DNA of 64,000 bases from Sphingomonas sp. Leaf230 (GTDB lineage Bacteria; Pseudomonadota; Alphaproteobacteria; Sphingomonadales; Sphingomonadaceae), in contig NZ_LMKW01000001.1 in the NCBI RefSeq assembly GCF_001421745.1, positions 446,459 to 510,458 of the forward strand, written 5' to 3'. Positions 47,085 to 56,700 of this stretch are shown piece by piece (the stretch's first letter is position 1; every line of letters starts with the position of its first letter). The notes beneath the pieces are model-generated. The model saw nothing but the letters and a program-made list of their open reading frames with translations, was not told where the DNA came from and ran no database searches. Both the position numbers and the translations under genes were made by a program.

Positions 47085-49184
47085 TTGATCCAGCTTATCG
47101 TCTTCCTGCCGTTACTGGCCGCGATCGTTGCCGGGTTCGGCAATCGCGCGATCGGCAACGTGCCGGCGAAACTCGTCACCACGGCTGCGCTGTTCGCGTC
47201 GTGCCTGTTGTCCTGGCCGATCTTCATCGGCTTCCTCTCGGGCACCAGCACGGCGACCGTCGCGCCGCTGCTCGACTTCATCCACTCCGGCGACATGAAC
47301 GTCGCGTGGTCGCTGCGCGTCGACGCTCTGACCGCGGTAATGCTCGTGGTCGTCACGTCGGTCTCGGCGCTCGTCCACCTGTACAGCTGGGGCTATATGG
47401 ATGAAGATCCCGACCAGCCGCGCTTCTTCGCGTATCTGTCGCTGTTCACCTTCGCGATGCTGATGTTGGTGACGGCCAACAATCTCGTCCAGATGTTCTT
47501 CGGCTGGGAAGGCGTGGGTCTGGCATCCTACCTCCTGATCGGGTTCTGGTTCCGCAAGCCGTCTGCCAGCGCAGCGGCCATCAAGGCGTTCGTCGTCAAC
47601 CGCGTCGGCGATCTTGGCTTCATGCTCGGTATCTTCGGCACGTTCCTGGTGTTCGGCACGGTCTCGATCCCCGAGATCCTCGCTGCGGCCCCCGGCATGG
47701 CAGGTTCGACGCTCGGTTTTCTCGGCTACCGCTTCGACACGATGACGGTGCTCTGTCTGCTGCTGTTCGTCGGCGCGATGGGCAAGTCGGCGCAGCTGGG
47801 CCTGCACACGTGGTTGCCGGACGCGATGGAAGGCCCGACCCCGGTGTCGGCGCTGATCCACGCGGCGACGATGGTCACCGCCGGCGTGTTCATGGTCTGC
47901 CGCCTGTCGCCGATGTTCGAGATGAGCCCGGTCGCGCTGACCGTGGTCACCTCGGTCGGTGCCGCGACCTGCCTGTTCGCGGCGACCTGCGGCCTCGTGC
48001 AGACCGACATCAAGCGCGTGATCGCGTATTCGACCTGTTCGCAGCTCGGCTACATGTTCTTCGCGGCGGGTGTCGGCGCGTATGGCGCGGCGATGTTCCA
48101 CCTCTTCACGCACGCGTTTTTCAAGGCGCTGCTGTTCCTTGGCGCCGGCTCGGTCATCCATGCGATGCACCACGAGCAGGACATGCGCTATTATGGCGGC
48201 CTGCGTAAGAAGATCCCGGTGACGTTCTGGGCGATGATGGCGGGTACGCTTGCGATCACCGGCGTCGGCATCCCCGGCATCTTCGGCAACACGGCGATCG
48301 GCTTCGCAGGCTTCCACTCGAAGGATGCGATCATCGAGGCAAGCTGGGCTGCGGGCCAGCCGGGCGTATGGTTCGTCGGTGTGCTCGTCGCGTTGCTGAC
48401 CAGCTTCTATTCGTGGCGCGTGATGTTCCTGACCTTCTGGGGCAAGCCGCGCTGGGCCGCATCGGAGCATATCCAACATGCGCTCCATGACGCCCATGGT
48501 CACGACCACGGCGACGCGCATCATGCGGACGACCATCATTCGAACCCAGCGCAAGCCGAGGACGCAGGTCATGCGCCGCACGATCATCACGACGCGCAGC
48601 ACGCGCCGGCCGAAGGCGATGGTGGGTATCACCCGCACGAGAGCCCGTTGCCGATGCTGATCCCGCTGATCGTTCTGTCGATCGGTGCGGTTCTTGCCGG
48701 CTTCGTGTTCCACGGCTTCTTCATCGAGCCGACCGCAGGCGAAGAGTTCTGGAAGGGCGCACTCGCGTTCCGCGAACATCTGATGCACGAGATGCACGGC
48801 GTGCCGTTGCTGATCAAACTGTCGGCAACGATCGCGATGCTGCTCGGCCTGCTGACCGCCTGGTATGCCTACATCAAGGCACCGACGTTCCCGGCCAAGG
48901 TCGTCGAACAGTTCGGCGTGCTCTACGACTTCCTGCTGCATAAGTGGTATTTCGACGAGCTGTACGACCTGATCTTCGTCCGCCCCGCCTTCGCGATCGG
49001 CCGCTTTCTGTGGCACCGCGGCGACGAGAAGACGATCAACCGGTTCGGGCCAGACGGCGCGACTTGGGTCGTCCAGATCGGCAGCCGCGTGGCCAACCGC
49101 TTCCAGACGGGATACCTCTACACCTATGCCTTCGTCATGCTGATCGGGCTGACCGCAGCCGTAACCTGGGCGATCGGACTGTAA
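47085..49184 (+). CDS. nuoL: NADH-quinone oxidoreductase subunit L
   Basis: A 699-residue antiporter-like proton channel of complex I. Landmarks are [18 protein letters not shown] (Glu near 144), the Lys helix [31 protein letters not shown] and the long lateral helix at the C terminus. Between about 461 and 521 there is a His/Asp/Ala-rich loop ([18 protein letters not shown]) with about 20 histidines, a possible metal-binding loop. TTG 47085 is the start, with AAGGGG eight bases upstream. Confidence 0.95.
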   Translation: MIQLIVFLPLLAAIVAGFGNRAIGNVPAKLVTTAALFASCLLSWPIFIGFLSGTSTATVAPLLDFIHSGDMNVAWSLRVDALTAVMLVVVTSVSALVHLYSWGYMDEDPDQPRFFAYLSLFTFAMLMLVTANNLVQMFFGWEGVGLASYLLIGFWFRKPSASAAAIKAFVVNRVGDLGFMLGIFGTFLVFGTVSIPEILAAAPGMAGSTLGFLGYRFDTMTVLCLLLFVGAMGKSAQLGLHTWLPDAMEGPTPVSALIHAATMVTAGVFMVCRLSPMFEMSPVALTVVTSVGAATCLFAATCGLVQTDIKRVIAYSTCSQLGYMFFAAGVGAYGAAMFHLFTHAFFKALLFLGAGSVIHAMHHEQDMRYYGGLRKKIPVTFWAMMAGTLAITGVGIPGIFGNTAIGFAGFHSKDAIIEASWAAGQPGVWFVGVLVALLTSFYSWRVMFLTFWGKPRWAASEHIQHALHDAHGHDHGDAHHADDHHSNPAQAEDAGHAPHDHHDAQHAPAEGDGGYHPHESPLPMLIPLIVLSIGAVLAGFVFHGFFIEPTAGEEFWKGALAFREHLMHEMHGVPLLIKLSATIAMLLGLLTAWYAYIKAPTFPAKVVEQFGVLYDFLLHKWYFDELYDLIFVRPAFAIGRFLWHRGDEKTINRFGPDGATWVVQIGSRVANRFQTGYLYTYAFVMLIGLTAAVTWAIGL

Positions 49185-50719
49185 TGACCGGCTTCCCTAT
49201 CCTCTCCGTCCTGATCGCGGTCCCGATGATCGCGGCCGTCGTGTGCCTGTTCGTCTCGGCGAACACGGCGCGGACGTTGGCGCTCGCGGCAACGCTGATC
49301 GACTTCGTTCTCGGCATCATGCTGTGGATGAACTACGACATCGGCGGCGCGCAGTGGCAGTTCGTCGAGCATGCGCCCGGCATCTTCGGTCCGTTCGGCT
49401 GGTCGCTCGGCATCGACGGCTTCGCGCTGATGCTGATCATGCTCAGCGTGTTCCTGATGCCGATCTGCATCGGTGCCAGCTGGCGCTCGATCACGACCCG
49501 CGTGCCCGAATACATGGCGGCGTTCCTGTTCACCGAAGTGCTGATGATCGGTACGTTCGCGGCGCAGGACCTGTTCCTGTTCTACGTGTTCTTCGAAGCC
49601 GGCCTGATCCCGATGTACCTGATCATCGGCATCTGGGGCGGTGCGAACCGGATCTACGCGTCGTACAAGTTCTTCCTGTACACGCTGCTCGGCTCGGTCC
49701 TGATGTTCATCGCGATGCTGTACATGGCGAAGACCGCGGGCACGACCAGCATCCCGGCGTTGATGAACTACGACTTCCCGGCGCACGTGCAGACGTGGCT
49801 GTGGCTCGCGTTCTTCGCGTCGTTCGCGGTCAAGATGCCGATGTGGCCGGTCCATACTTGGTTGCCCGACGCGCACGTCCAGGCGCCGACCGCAGGCTCG
49901 GTGATCCTGGCGGGCGTGCTGCTGAAGCTCGGCGGATACGGCTTCCTGCGGTTCTTGCTGCCGATGTTCCCCGAAGCCTCGGGCCAGCTCACCTGGCTGA
50001 TCTTCGGCCTGTCGGCGGTCGCGGTAATCTACACGTCGCTCGTCGCGCTCGTGCAGTCGGACATGAAGAAGCTGATCGCCTATTCGTCGGTCGCGCACAT
50101 GGCGATCGTCACGATCGGCCTGTTCGCGTTCAACCGGCAGGGCATCGAAGGCGCGATGATCATGATGCTGAGCCACGGCTTGGTATCGGGTGCGTTGTTC
50201 CTGTGCGTCGGCGTGATCTACGACCAGCTCCATACCCGCGAGATTTCGCGCTATGGCGGCCTCGCGATCAACATGCCGAAGTATGCTATCTTCTTCCTGT
50301 TCTTCACGATGGCGTCGATCGGCCTGCCGGGCACGAGCGGCTTCGTCGCCGAGTTCCTGTCGCTGATGGGCACGTATCAGGTCTCGACCTGGACCGCGCT
50401 GCTCTGCACGACGAGCATCATCCTGGGCGCCGCATACATGCTGTTCCTGTACCGCCGCGTCGTGTTCGGCGAGATCAAGTCGGACGACGTCCGCGCGATG
50501 GTCGACCTGTCGAGCCGCGAGATGTGGCTGCTCGCGCCGATCGCAGCCGTCGTGCTGTGGATGGGCGTGTATCCCGAGAGCTTCCTGGCACCGATGCGCA
50601 AGGACGTGGGCGTGCTTCTCGCCCGTGTCGACCGCGCCAAGCCTGCCAATGATTCGAACCCAACTGCGGGGAAGCCCGCCGCAACTGTCCATAGTGCCGC
50701 GCACGGGGAGGCACATTGA
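49184..50719 (+). CDS. nuoM: NADH-quinone oxidoreductase subunit M
   Basis: A 511-residue antiporter-like channel subunit with about 14 helices. The Glu is in FYVFFEAGLIPMYLIIG, the Lys in FAVKMPMWPVHTWLPDAH and the His/Lys helix in SHGLVSGALFLCVGV. ATG 49184 overlaps the nuoL stop (TAATG). The last 35 residues are polar, ending HSAAHGEAH. Confidence 0.95.
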   Translation: MTGFPILSVLIAVPMIAAVVCLFVSANTARTLALAATLIDFVLGIMLWMNYDIGGAQWQFVEHAPGIFGPFGWSLGIDGFALMLIMLSVFLMPICIGASWRSITTRVPEYMAAFLFTEVLMIGTFAAQDLFLFYVFFEAGLIPMYLIIGIWGGANRIYASYKFFLYTLLGSVLMFIAMLYMAKTAGTTSIPALMNYDFPAHVQTWLWLAFFASFAVKMPMWPVHTWLPDAHVQAPTAGSVILAGVLLKLGGYGFLRFLLPMFPEASGQLTWLIFGLSAVAVIYTSLVALVQSDMKKLIAYSSVAHMAIVTIGLFAFNRQGIEGAMIMMLSHGLVSGALFLCVGVIYDQLHTREISRYGGLAINMPKYAIFFLFFTMASIGLPGTSGFVAEFLSLMGTYQVSTWTALLCTTSIILGAAYMLFLYRRVVFGEIKSDDVRAMVDLSSREMWLLAPIAAVVLWMGVYPESFLAPMRKDVGVLLARVDRAKPANDSNPTAGKPAATVHSAAHGEAH

Positions 50720-52164
50720 TGGATTACGCCGCTAACATCGCAATGACACTGCCCGAACTGGTGCTGGCGTTGGGTGCGATCGCCCTGATGCTCGTCTCGG
50801 CCTGGGGCGGGGACAAGTCCACGCGGGCCGTCTCGATCGCCGCCGTGTTCGTGTTGGTTGGGGCAGGGATCGCATTGGTCGGTCCGGCCTCGTCGGGTGG
50901 CTATGCGTTCGACGGCCTGTACCGCGCGGACGCGTTCGGTGCGTTCGCCAAAGTGCTGATCTACATCGCCTCGGCGGTCGCGATCGTCATGGCGCCAAGC
51001 TTCTTCGCGCGCTCGCACGGCGACGATCTGCGTCCGGAATATCCGGTGCTGATCCTGCTGTCGGCATGCGGCATGGGGATCATGGTCTCGGCCACCGACA
51101 TGCTAACGCTGTATGTCGGTCTCGAGCTCCAGAGCCTTGCAGCATACGTTCTCGCCAGCTTCATGCGGCGCGACGGGCGTTCGGCGGAGGCCGGCCTGAA
51201 GTATTTCGTGCTTGGCGCGCTCGCCAGCGGCATCCTGCTGTACGGCATCTCGCTGGTCTACGGGTTCAGCGGCACGACGTTGTTCTCCGGCATTTCGGAA
51301 GCATACGCCGGCACCAAGTCGCTCGGCCTGCTGTTCGGTCTGGTGTTCGTGTTCGCAGGGCTCGCCTTCAAGATCAGCGCCGTGCCGTTCCACATGTGGA
51401 CGCCCGACGTGTACGAAGGCGCACCGACCCCGGTGACCGCGTTCTTCGCGTCAGCGCCCAAGGTCGCGGCGCTCGCGCTCAGCGTCCGCGTGGCGGTCGA
51501 TGCGATGGGCCCGGCGACCGACCAGTGGCGTCAGATCGTGATCTTCGCGGCACTCGCGTCGATCATCCTCGGTGCGGTCGCGGCGATCGGCCAGACCAAC
51601 ATCAAGCGTCTGCTCGCCTATTCGTCGATCAACAATGTCGGCTTCGCGCTGATCGGTCTCGCGGCCGGAACGCCCGAAGGCGTGTCGGGCGTGCTGATGT
51701 ATCTGACGATCTACGTCGCGATGACCCTGGGTTCGTTCCTGGTCGTGTTGCAGATGCGTGGTGACGATGGGCAGCCGGTCGAGACGATCGACAGCCTCGC
51801 CGGCATGTCGCGGACCCGGCCGGCCTTGGCAGCGGCGCTCGCGATCTTCATGTTCAGCCTCGCTGGCATCCCGCCGCTGTTCGGCTTCTACGCGAAGTTC
51901 GCGGTGTTCAGTGCTGCGGTCGACGCCGGGCTCTTCCCGCTGGCAGTCGTCGGCATCGCCGCTTCGGTGATCGGCGCGTATTATTATCTGCGCGTCGTCA
52001 AGACGATGTACTTCGACGATCCCGCCCCGGCATTCGCGCCGATGGAGAGCAAGGTCGAGGGCGGCCTGATCGCCATCGCCGCCGTGTTCGTATCGCCAGC
52101 CGGCTACCTCCTCATCCCCGTGCTCGGCGCGTGGACGATGGCGGCCGCACGGGCGTTGTTCTGA
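50719..52164 (+). CDS. nuoN: NADH-quinone oxidoreductase subunit N
   Basis: A 481-residue antiporter-like channel subunit, the last of the nuo operon. Landmarks are YVGLELQSLAAYVLASF, FKISAVPFHMWTPDVYEGAPTPV split over two helices and RLLAYSSINNVGFALIGL. I chose ATG 50719 (TGATG with nuoM; GGGGAGG seven bases upstream) over TTG 50716. birA reads into its last 34 bases. Confidence 0.94.
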   Translation: MDYAANIAMTLPELVLALGAIALMLVSAWGGDKSTRAVSIAAVFVLVGAGIALVGPASSGGYAFDGLYRADAFGAFAKVLIYIASAVAIVMAPSFFARSHGDDLRPEYPVLILLSACGMGIMVSATDMLTLYVGLELQSLAAYVLASFMRRDGRSAEAGLKYFVLGALASGILLYGISLVYGFSGTTLFSGISEAYAGTKSLGLLFGLVFVFAGLAFKISAVPFHMWTPDVYEGAPTPVTAFFASAPKVAALALSVRVAVDAMGPATDQWRQIVIFAALASIILGAVAAIGQTNIKRLLAYSSINNVGFALIGLAAGTPEGVSGVLMYLTIYVAMTLGSFLVVLQMRGDDGQPVETIDSLAGMSRTRPALAAALAIFMFSLAGIPPLFGFYAKFAVFSAAVDAGLFPLAVVGIAASVIGAYYYLRVVKTMYFDDPAPAFAPMESKVEGGLIAIAAVFVSPAGYLLIPVLGAWTMAAARALF

Positions 52165-52898
52165 GCATCATCCGCACCGTCGCGGAGACAGGATCGACCA
52201 ACGCCGACCTGCTGGAGCTTGCACGCGGCGGTGCCGAAGACGGTCTTTGGTTGCGCGCGATCCGGCAGACGGCGGGGCGGGGGCGGCTTGGGCGCGAATG
52301 GTCGTCGCCCGAGGGTAACCTCTACGCGAGCACGCTGGTCCGGTTGCGACCGAACGATCCGCCGGCCGCCAGCCTCGCGCTGGTCGCCGCGGTCGCCTTG
52401 CAGGAAACCGTGTCGACCTTCCTGGTCGCCGGGATCTGCCAGGGCACGACGGACGCAAGCGAGACGCTAGTCCTGAAATGGCCGAACGACTTGCTGCTCG
52501 CGGACGCCAAGCTGTCGGGCATTCTGCTCGAACGCGCGGACAATGCGGTGATCGTCGGCTACGGCGTCAACATCGCGCATCATCCCGATCTGCCCGACCG
52601 TGCGACGACCGATCTCGCCGCGCACGGTGTGGTGGTCGAACCGGCGATGTTCCTCGAGATTCTCGCGGACAGTTTCGCGCGCTGGATCGGTCGCTGGCGG
52701 ACCGAGGGCATCGCGCCGGTTCGCGAGCGCTGGGTCGATTGCGCGCATCCCGCGGGCACCGCGCTGACTGCCCGCCTTCCCGATGGCAGCGGGATCGATG
52801 GCCTGTTCGTCGGGCTCGACACCGACGGCGCGCTGATCCTCCGCTTGGCGTCTGGCGAACGGCGTGTCATTCACGCTGCCGACGTCTTCCTGCTTTGA
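52131..52898 (+). CDS. birA: Biotin-[acetyl-CoA carboxylase] ligase
   Basis: A ~255-residue biotin-protein ligase without the N-terminal DNA-binding domain of E. coli BirA. Landmarks are [13 protein letters not shown], the biotinyl-AMP loop [22 protein letters not shown] and the C-terminal cap domain. It attaches biotin to the carboxylase BCCP. The start is uncertain: GTG 52131 lies in nuoN, while the conserved part starts near 52160 with no ATG; CTG 52161 is possible. It is followed by coaX and rnj in the same direction. Confidence 0.88.
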   Translation: MDDGGRTGVVLSIIRTVAETGSTNADLLELARGGAEDGLWLRAIRQTAGRGRLGREWSSPEGNLYASTLVRLRPNDPPAASLALVAAVALQETVSTFLVAGICQGTTDASETLVLKWPNDLLLADAKLSGILLERADNAVIVGYGVNIAHHPDLPDRATTDLAAHGVVVEPAMFLEILADSFARWIGRWRTEGIAPVRERWVDCAHPAGTALTARLPDGSGIDGLFVGLDTDGALILRLASGERRVIHAADVFLL

Positions 52899-52908
52899 GG
52901 CCCCGCTG

Positions 52909-53685
52909 ATGCTGCTCGCGATCGATGCCGGCAATACCAATGTCGTGTTCGCGCTCGTCGAGAGCGGCGAGATCGTCGCGCGCTGGCGTATCGCAACCGA
53001 TCCGCGGCGTACGGCGGACGAGTATGCGGTGTGGCTGAGCCAGTTGATGCAGCTCGGCGGGCATGATCGCACTGCGGTCGAAGGCGTCATCGTCGCGACC
53101 GTCGTCCCCCGTGCGCTCCACAACCTCCAGGTGCTTGCGTCGAAATATTTCAGCACCGAAGCACTGATCGCCGGCCATGCGCCGGTCGAATGGGGCATTG
53201 CGATCGACGTCGACGAGCCTGCTTCGCTGGGTGCCGATCGCGCGGTCAATACGATCGCTGCGCATGCGCTGCATCCCGGCGACCTCATCGTGATCGATTT
53301 CGGCACCGCGACCACGTTCGACGTCGTCGACTATAGTGGCGCGTACAAGGGCGGGATCATCGCGCCGGGGATCAACCTGTCGCTCGACGCGCTGGTGACC
53401 GCCGCCGCGAAACTCCCGCGGATCGCGATCGAGGCGCCGACCGATACCAGCGTGATCGGGCTCAACACCGTCTCGCAGATGCATATCGGCATCTACTGGG
53501 GCTATGTCGCGATGATCGAGGGGCTGGTCGCGCGGATGAAACGCGAGATCGGCCGTCCCGTGAAGGTCGTCGCCACCGGCGGGCTTGCCACCTTATTCGA
53601 GAAACAGACCGACGTGTTCGACGTCATCGAAGCCGACCTGACGATCCAGGGGCTGGCGATGATGTGGGATCGTCACCATATCTAG
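52909..53685 (+). CDS. coaX: Type III pantothenate kinase
   Basis: A 258-residue ASKHA-fold kinase. Landmarks are [17 protein letters not shown] (phosphate 1), [26 protein letters not shown] and [17 protein letters not shown]. It starts coenzyme A synthesis by phosphorylating pantothenate and, unlike type I enzymes, is not inhibited by CoA. GAGG lies eight bases before ATG 52909. Placement after birA is common in sphingomonads. Confidence 0.94.
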   Translation: MLLAIDAGNTNVVFALVESGEIVARWRIATDPRRTADEYAVWLSQLMQLGGHDRTAVEGVIVATVVPRALHNLQVLASKYFSTEALIAGHAPVEWGIAIDVDEPASLGADRAVNTIAAHALHPGDLIVIDFGTATTFDVVDYSGAYKGGIIAPGINLSLDALVTAAAKLPRIAIEAPTDTSVIGLNTVSQMHIGIYWGYVAMIEGLVARMKREIGRPVKVVATGGLATLFEKQTDVFDVIEADLTIQGLAMMWDRHHI

Positions 53686-53748
53686 GGCCATTGGGCTCGC
53701 GCCGACCGGCCTGCGGGCCATATTCCTGTATAATCCTGAAAGTAATCA

Positions 53749-55386
53749 ATGACTCCGAAGAACGAACTCCTTTTCTGTGGCCTTGGCGGCTCCGGCGAAA
53801 TCGGCATGAACGTCAACCTGTACGGCTGCCAGGGCAAGTGGGTGATGGTCGATCTCGGCATCACATTCGCCGATCCGCAATATCCCGGCGTCGACGTGAT
53901 CCTGCCCGACCTGTCCTTCATCGAGGACCGGATCGACGACCTGCTCGGCATCGTCATCACGCACGGCCATGAGGATCATATCGGCTCGCTGCCGTATCTC
54001 GCCGAAGACCTTGGCGTGCCGATCTACGCGACGCCGTTCACGATGGGCCTGATCCGCGGCAAGCTCGAGGAAGAGGGTATCGCCAACCGCGTAAAGCTCA
54101 AGATGATCCCGATGGGCGGCAATTTCCAGCTCGGGCCGTTCGGCTTCACTTTCGTCGAGATGTCGCATTCGATCCCCGAGGCGAATGCGCTGCTGATCGA
54201 CACGCCTTATGGTCGCGTGTTCCACACCGGCGACTGGAAGCTCGACAAGAACCCGGTGATCGGCAACCCGACCACGCCCGAGGGTTTCATGGCGATCGGC
54301 GACAAGGGCGTCGACGTGCTGGTCTGCGATTCGACCAACATCTTCAACACCACCGCGTCGGGCAGCGAGAGCACGGTCCGCAAGGGATTGTTCGAAGAGG
54401 TCAGCAAGGCCAAGGGCCGCGTGATGATCACCAGTTTCGCGTCGAACGCCGCGCGTTTGCACACGTTCGGCGAAGTCGCGAAGGAAACCGGGCGCAAGCT
54501 GTGCGTGACCGGGCGTTCGCTCGACCGGATCATCAAGGTGGCGCGCGCGACGGGCTATCTGAAGGATTTCCCCGACACGATCAGCCCCGACGAGGCGATG
54601 CGCCTGCCCAAGAACAAGGTGCTGATCATCGCCACCGGTGGCCAAGGCGAGGAGCGCGCGGCGCTGGCGCGTGTCGCCAATGGCCAGCACACGATCACGC
54701 TTGAGGCCGACGACACGGTGATCTTCTCGTCGAAGCAGATCCCGGGCAACGAGGTCCAGATCGGTCGCATCCAGAACACGCTGGCGGCCAAGGGCATCCG
54801 CATGATCACCGAGCGCCAGGCGCACGTCCATGTGTCGGGCCATCCGGGTCAGCCGGAGCTTGCGCAGATGTACGACTGGCTGCGTCCGGACGTGCTCGTG
54901 CCGACGCACGGCGAGATGCGCCACATGATGGAGCATGCGCGCTTCGGGCTCGAGCAGGGCATTCCGCGCGCGATCGTGCAAAGCAACGGCGACATCATCC
55001 GTCTGGCGCCCAAGGGGCCGGCGAAGATCGGCAATGCGACGGTCGGTCGTCTGGTGCTCGACGGCGACGTGATCCTGCCGGCGGACGGCGCGACGCTGAG
55101 CGAGCGGCGGAAACTGGCGATCAACGGCCAGATTTCGGTTGGTGTCGCGCTCGGCAAGGACGGCCGGATGGTCGGCCAACCTCAGGTTCGCGTGCAGGGT
55201 GTGCCGGTTGAGGAAGACCGTGCGGCGTTTATCGCCGACGCAGTGCAGGCAGCGGTCGACACGGTGCGGGGCGGCAAGCGCGAGAGCGAGAAGATGCGCG
55301 AGCAGATTCGTCTCGCGGTGCGCAAGGTCGCCAAGCGCTGGACCGGCAAGCAGCCGATCGTCGACGTGCTGCTGATCGAGGGCTGA
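53749..55386 (+). CDS. rnj: Ribonuclease J
   Basis: A 545-residue metallo-beta-lactamase/beta-CASP nuclease. The metal site THGHEDHIGS is at 71-80 (His72, His74, Asp76, His77), with HTGDWKLD further on and GGQGEERAAL, SGHPGQPEL and VPTHGEMRHM typical of RNase J. It has 5'-3' exonuclease and endonuclease activity on mRNA and rRNA. The C-terminal ~100 residues form the RNase J tail domain. A TATAAT lies 15 bases before its ATG, but no -35 fits. Confidence 0.94.
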   Translation: MTPKNELLFCGLGGSGEIGMNVNLYGCQGKWVMVDLGITFADPQYPGVDVILPDLSFIEDRIDDLLGIVITHGHEDHIGSLPYLAEDLGVPIYATPFTMGLIRGKLEEEGIANRVKLKMIPMGGNFQLGPFGFTFVEMSHSIPEANALLIDTPYGRVFHTGDWKLDKNPVIGNPTTPEGFMAIGDKGVDVLVCDSTNIFNTTASGSESTVRKGLFEEVSKAKGRVMITSFASNAARLHTFGEVAKETGRKLCVTGRSLDRIIKVARATGYLKDFPDTISPDEAMRLPKNKVLIIATGGQGEERAALARVANGQHTITLEADDTVIFSSKQIPGNEVQIGRIQNTLAAKGIRMITERQAHVHVSGHPGQPELAQMYDWLRPDVLVPTHGEMRHMMEHARFGLEQGIPRAIVQSNGDIIRLAPKGPAKIGNATVGRLVLDGDVILPADGATLSERRKLAINGQISVGVALGKDGRMVGQPQVRVQGVPVEEDRAAFIADAVQAAVDTVRGGKRESEKMREQIRLAVRKVAKRWTGKQPIVDVLLIEG

Positions 55387-55390
55387 TCGA

Positions 55391-55672
55391 GTGCGCTGGA
55401 CCTCGGCACTCGCGATCTACGTCCTGTTCTGGTCGTTCTCGGTGTTCCTGGTCCTGCCATTCGGCGTGAAGACGACGCGCGAGGTCGGGGGCGAACACGT
55501 CCCCGGCCAGGCCGAAAGCGCGCCGCACGAGTTTCGGTCGGGGCGTACGGCGTGGCGGGTGACGGTGGTCGCGACGGTGCTGTTCGTGCTGTTCCAGCTG
55601 AACTATTCTTACGGGTGGATCACCCCCCTGTCGGTCGACCTGTTCGACCGCGGCAACATGGTCACGCGCTGA
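55391..55672 (+). CDS. DUF1467 small membrane protein
   Basis: A 93-residue protein with two membrane helices (about 5-24 and 58-77) separated by KTTREVGGEHVPGQAESAPH, a pattern typical of DUF1467. Function unknown. GTG 55391 is the start with GAGGG nine bases upstream, overlapping the end of rnj by four bases of spacing. It appears to be the last gene of the nuoN-birA-coaX-rnj run. Confidence 0.85.
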   Translation: MRWTSALAIYVLFWSFSVFLVLPFGVKTTREVGGEHVPGQAESAPHEFRSGRTAWRVTVVATVLFVLFQLNYSYGWITPLSVDLFDRGNMVTR

Positions 55673-55684
55673 GGGGTGACCCAC

Positions 55685-55809
55685 GATCCTCCCCCGCCAG
55701 GGGGAGGTGGCACCGAAGGTGACGGAGGGGGAGGATACCGAACAGAGATTTTCCTTACCTCCCCCTCCGTCTGGCAAGTGCCAGCCACCTCCCCCTGGCG
55801 GGGGAGGAT
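55685..55809. repeat. Family C palindromic repeat
   Basis: Third copy of the element seen at 4370-4492 and 37096-37219, bounded by ATCCTCCCCCGCC and GGCGGGGGAGGAT. It sits between convergent genes and may act as a two-way terminator. Confidence 0.85.
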
Positions 55810-55822
55810 TGCAATTTTGCCT

Positions 55823-56602
55823 TTACCCCGGCGACGCGGCCGAGCCCGCCAGCAAACCGCCATCGATATTGATCTCCGTCCCGGTGATGTAGGTCGCCTC
55901 GTCCGACGCCAGCATCACCGCGACCGTGGCCACCTCGTCCGGCATTCCGAACCGCTTCAACGGCGTATCGGCAACTAGCGCCGCCATCCGCGCCTCGCGG
56001 TCCGGCCCATCCCCGAGCATCGGCTCCCAGATCGGCGTCAGAATGGCCGCGGGATGCACCGAGTTGCAGCGGATCTTCCATCCCTGCTGCGCGCAGTACA
56101 GTGCCACCGTCTTGCTGTGATTGCGGATTGCCGCCTTCGACGACGCATAGGCCGCGGCGAGGGGAATCCCGACCAGCCCGGATCTCGACGAGATGTTGAT
56201 GATCGAGCCTGTGCCCGCCGTTTTCATCGCACCGATCGCATAGCGGCAGCCGAGGAACGTGCCGTCAAGGTTGACCGCATGGACCGCGCGCCAGTCCGAC
56301 AAGGTCGCATGTTCGGGATCATGCGCGACCATGCCGTGCTCGAAGCCCGTCACGCCGGCATTGTTCACGACCACGTCGGCCACCGGAACGATCTCCGCTA
56401 GGCGCTGCCAATCCGCTTCTTCGCGGACGTCGAGCTTTTCGAACCGGCAGCCGATGGCCACCGCAGTCTCGGCGCCGGCGGTTTCGTCTATGTCGGTGAG
56501 GATGACGACGGCGCCTTCGTCATGGAAGCGCTCGGCGATCGCGCGGCCGATGCCACGTGCTGCGCCGGTGACGACGCAAATCTTGGTGTTCAGTCTGGGC
56601 AT
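55823..56602 (-). CDS. Short-chain dehydrogenase/reductase
   Basis: A 259-residue classical SDR. The NAD(P) site is [17 protein letters not shown] (10-26), an Asp at the end of strand 2 (LTDIDE) favours NAD+, NNAGVTG is the stabilising motif and the active site is Ser in INISSRSG, Tyr and Lys in AYASSKAAI. The C-terminal [16 protein letters not shown] is standard for 3-alpha/7-alpha-type and related oxidoreductases. Substrate unknown. It is alone on its strand, 98 bp from the next gene on the same strand. Confidence 0.9.
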   Translation of the reverse strand: MPRLNTKICVVTGAARGIGRAIAERFHDEGAVVILTDIDETAGAETAVAIGCRFEKLDVREEADWQRLAEIVPVADVVVNNAGVTGFEHGMVAHDPEHATLSDWRAVHAVNLDGTFLGCRYAIGAMKTAGTGSIINISSRSGLVGIPLAAAYASSKAAIRNHSKTVALYCAQQGWKIRCNSVHPAAILTPIWEPMLGDGPDREARMAALVADTPLKRFGMPDEVATVAVMLASDEATYITGTEINIDGGLLAGSAASPG

Positions 56603-56700
56603 GTAAGCCTGGAATATGAGTCCGGTCGGCGGATTGCTCCGCTGGCGAAGGCCGCTTTAGCGGTGACGCTGGATCATTTCGAATTCCTATGCAGCTCGTC

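Noticed and set aside
53729..53734. TATAAT just upstream of rnj, read as a -10 box
   Set aside because: No -35-like hexamer at 16-18 bp, and the gene lies close behind coaX in the same direction, so operon read-through is enough.
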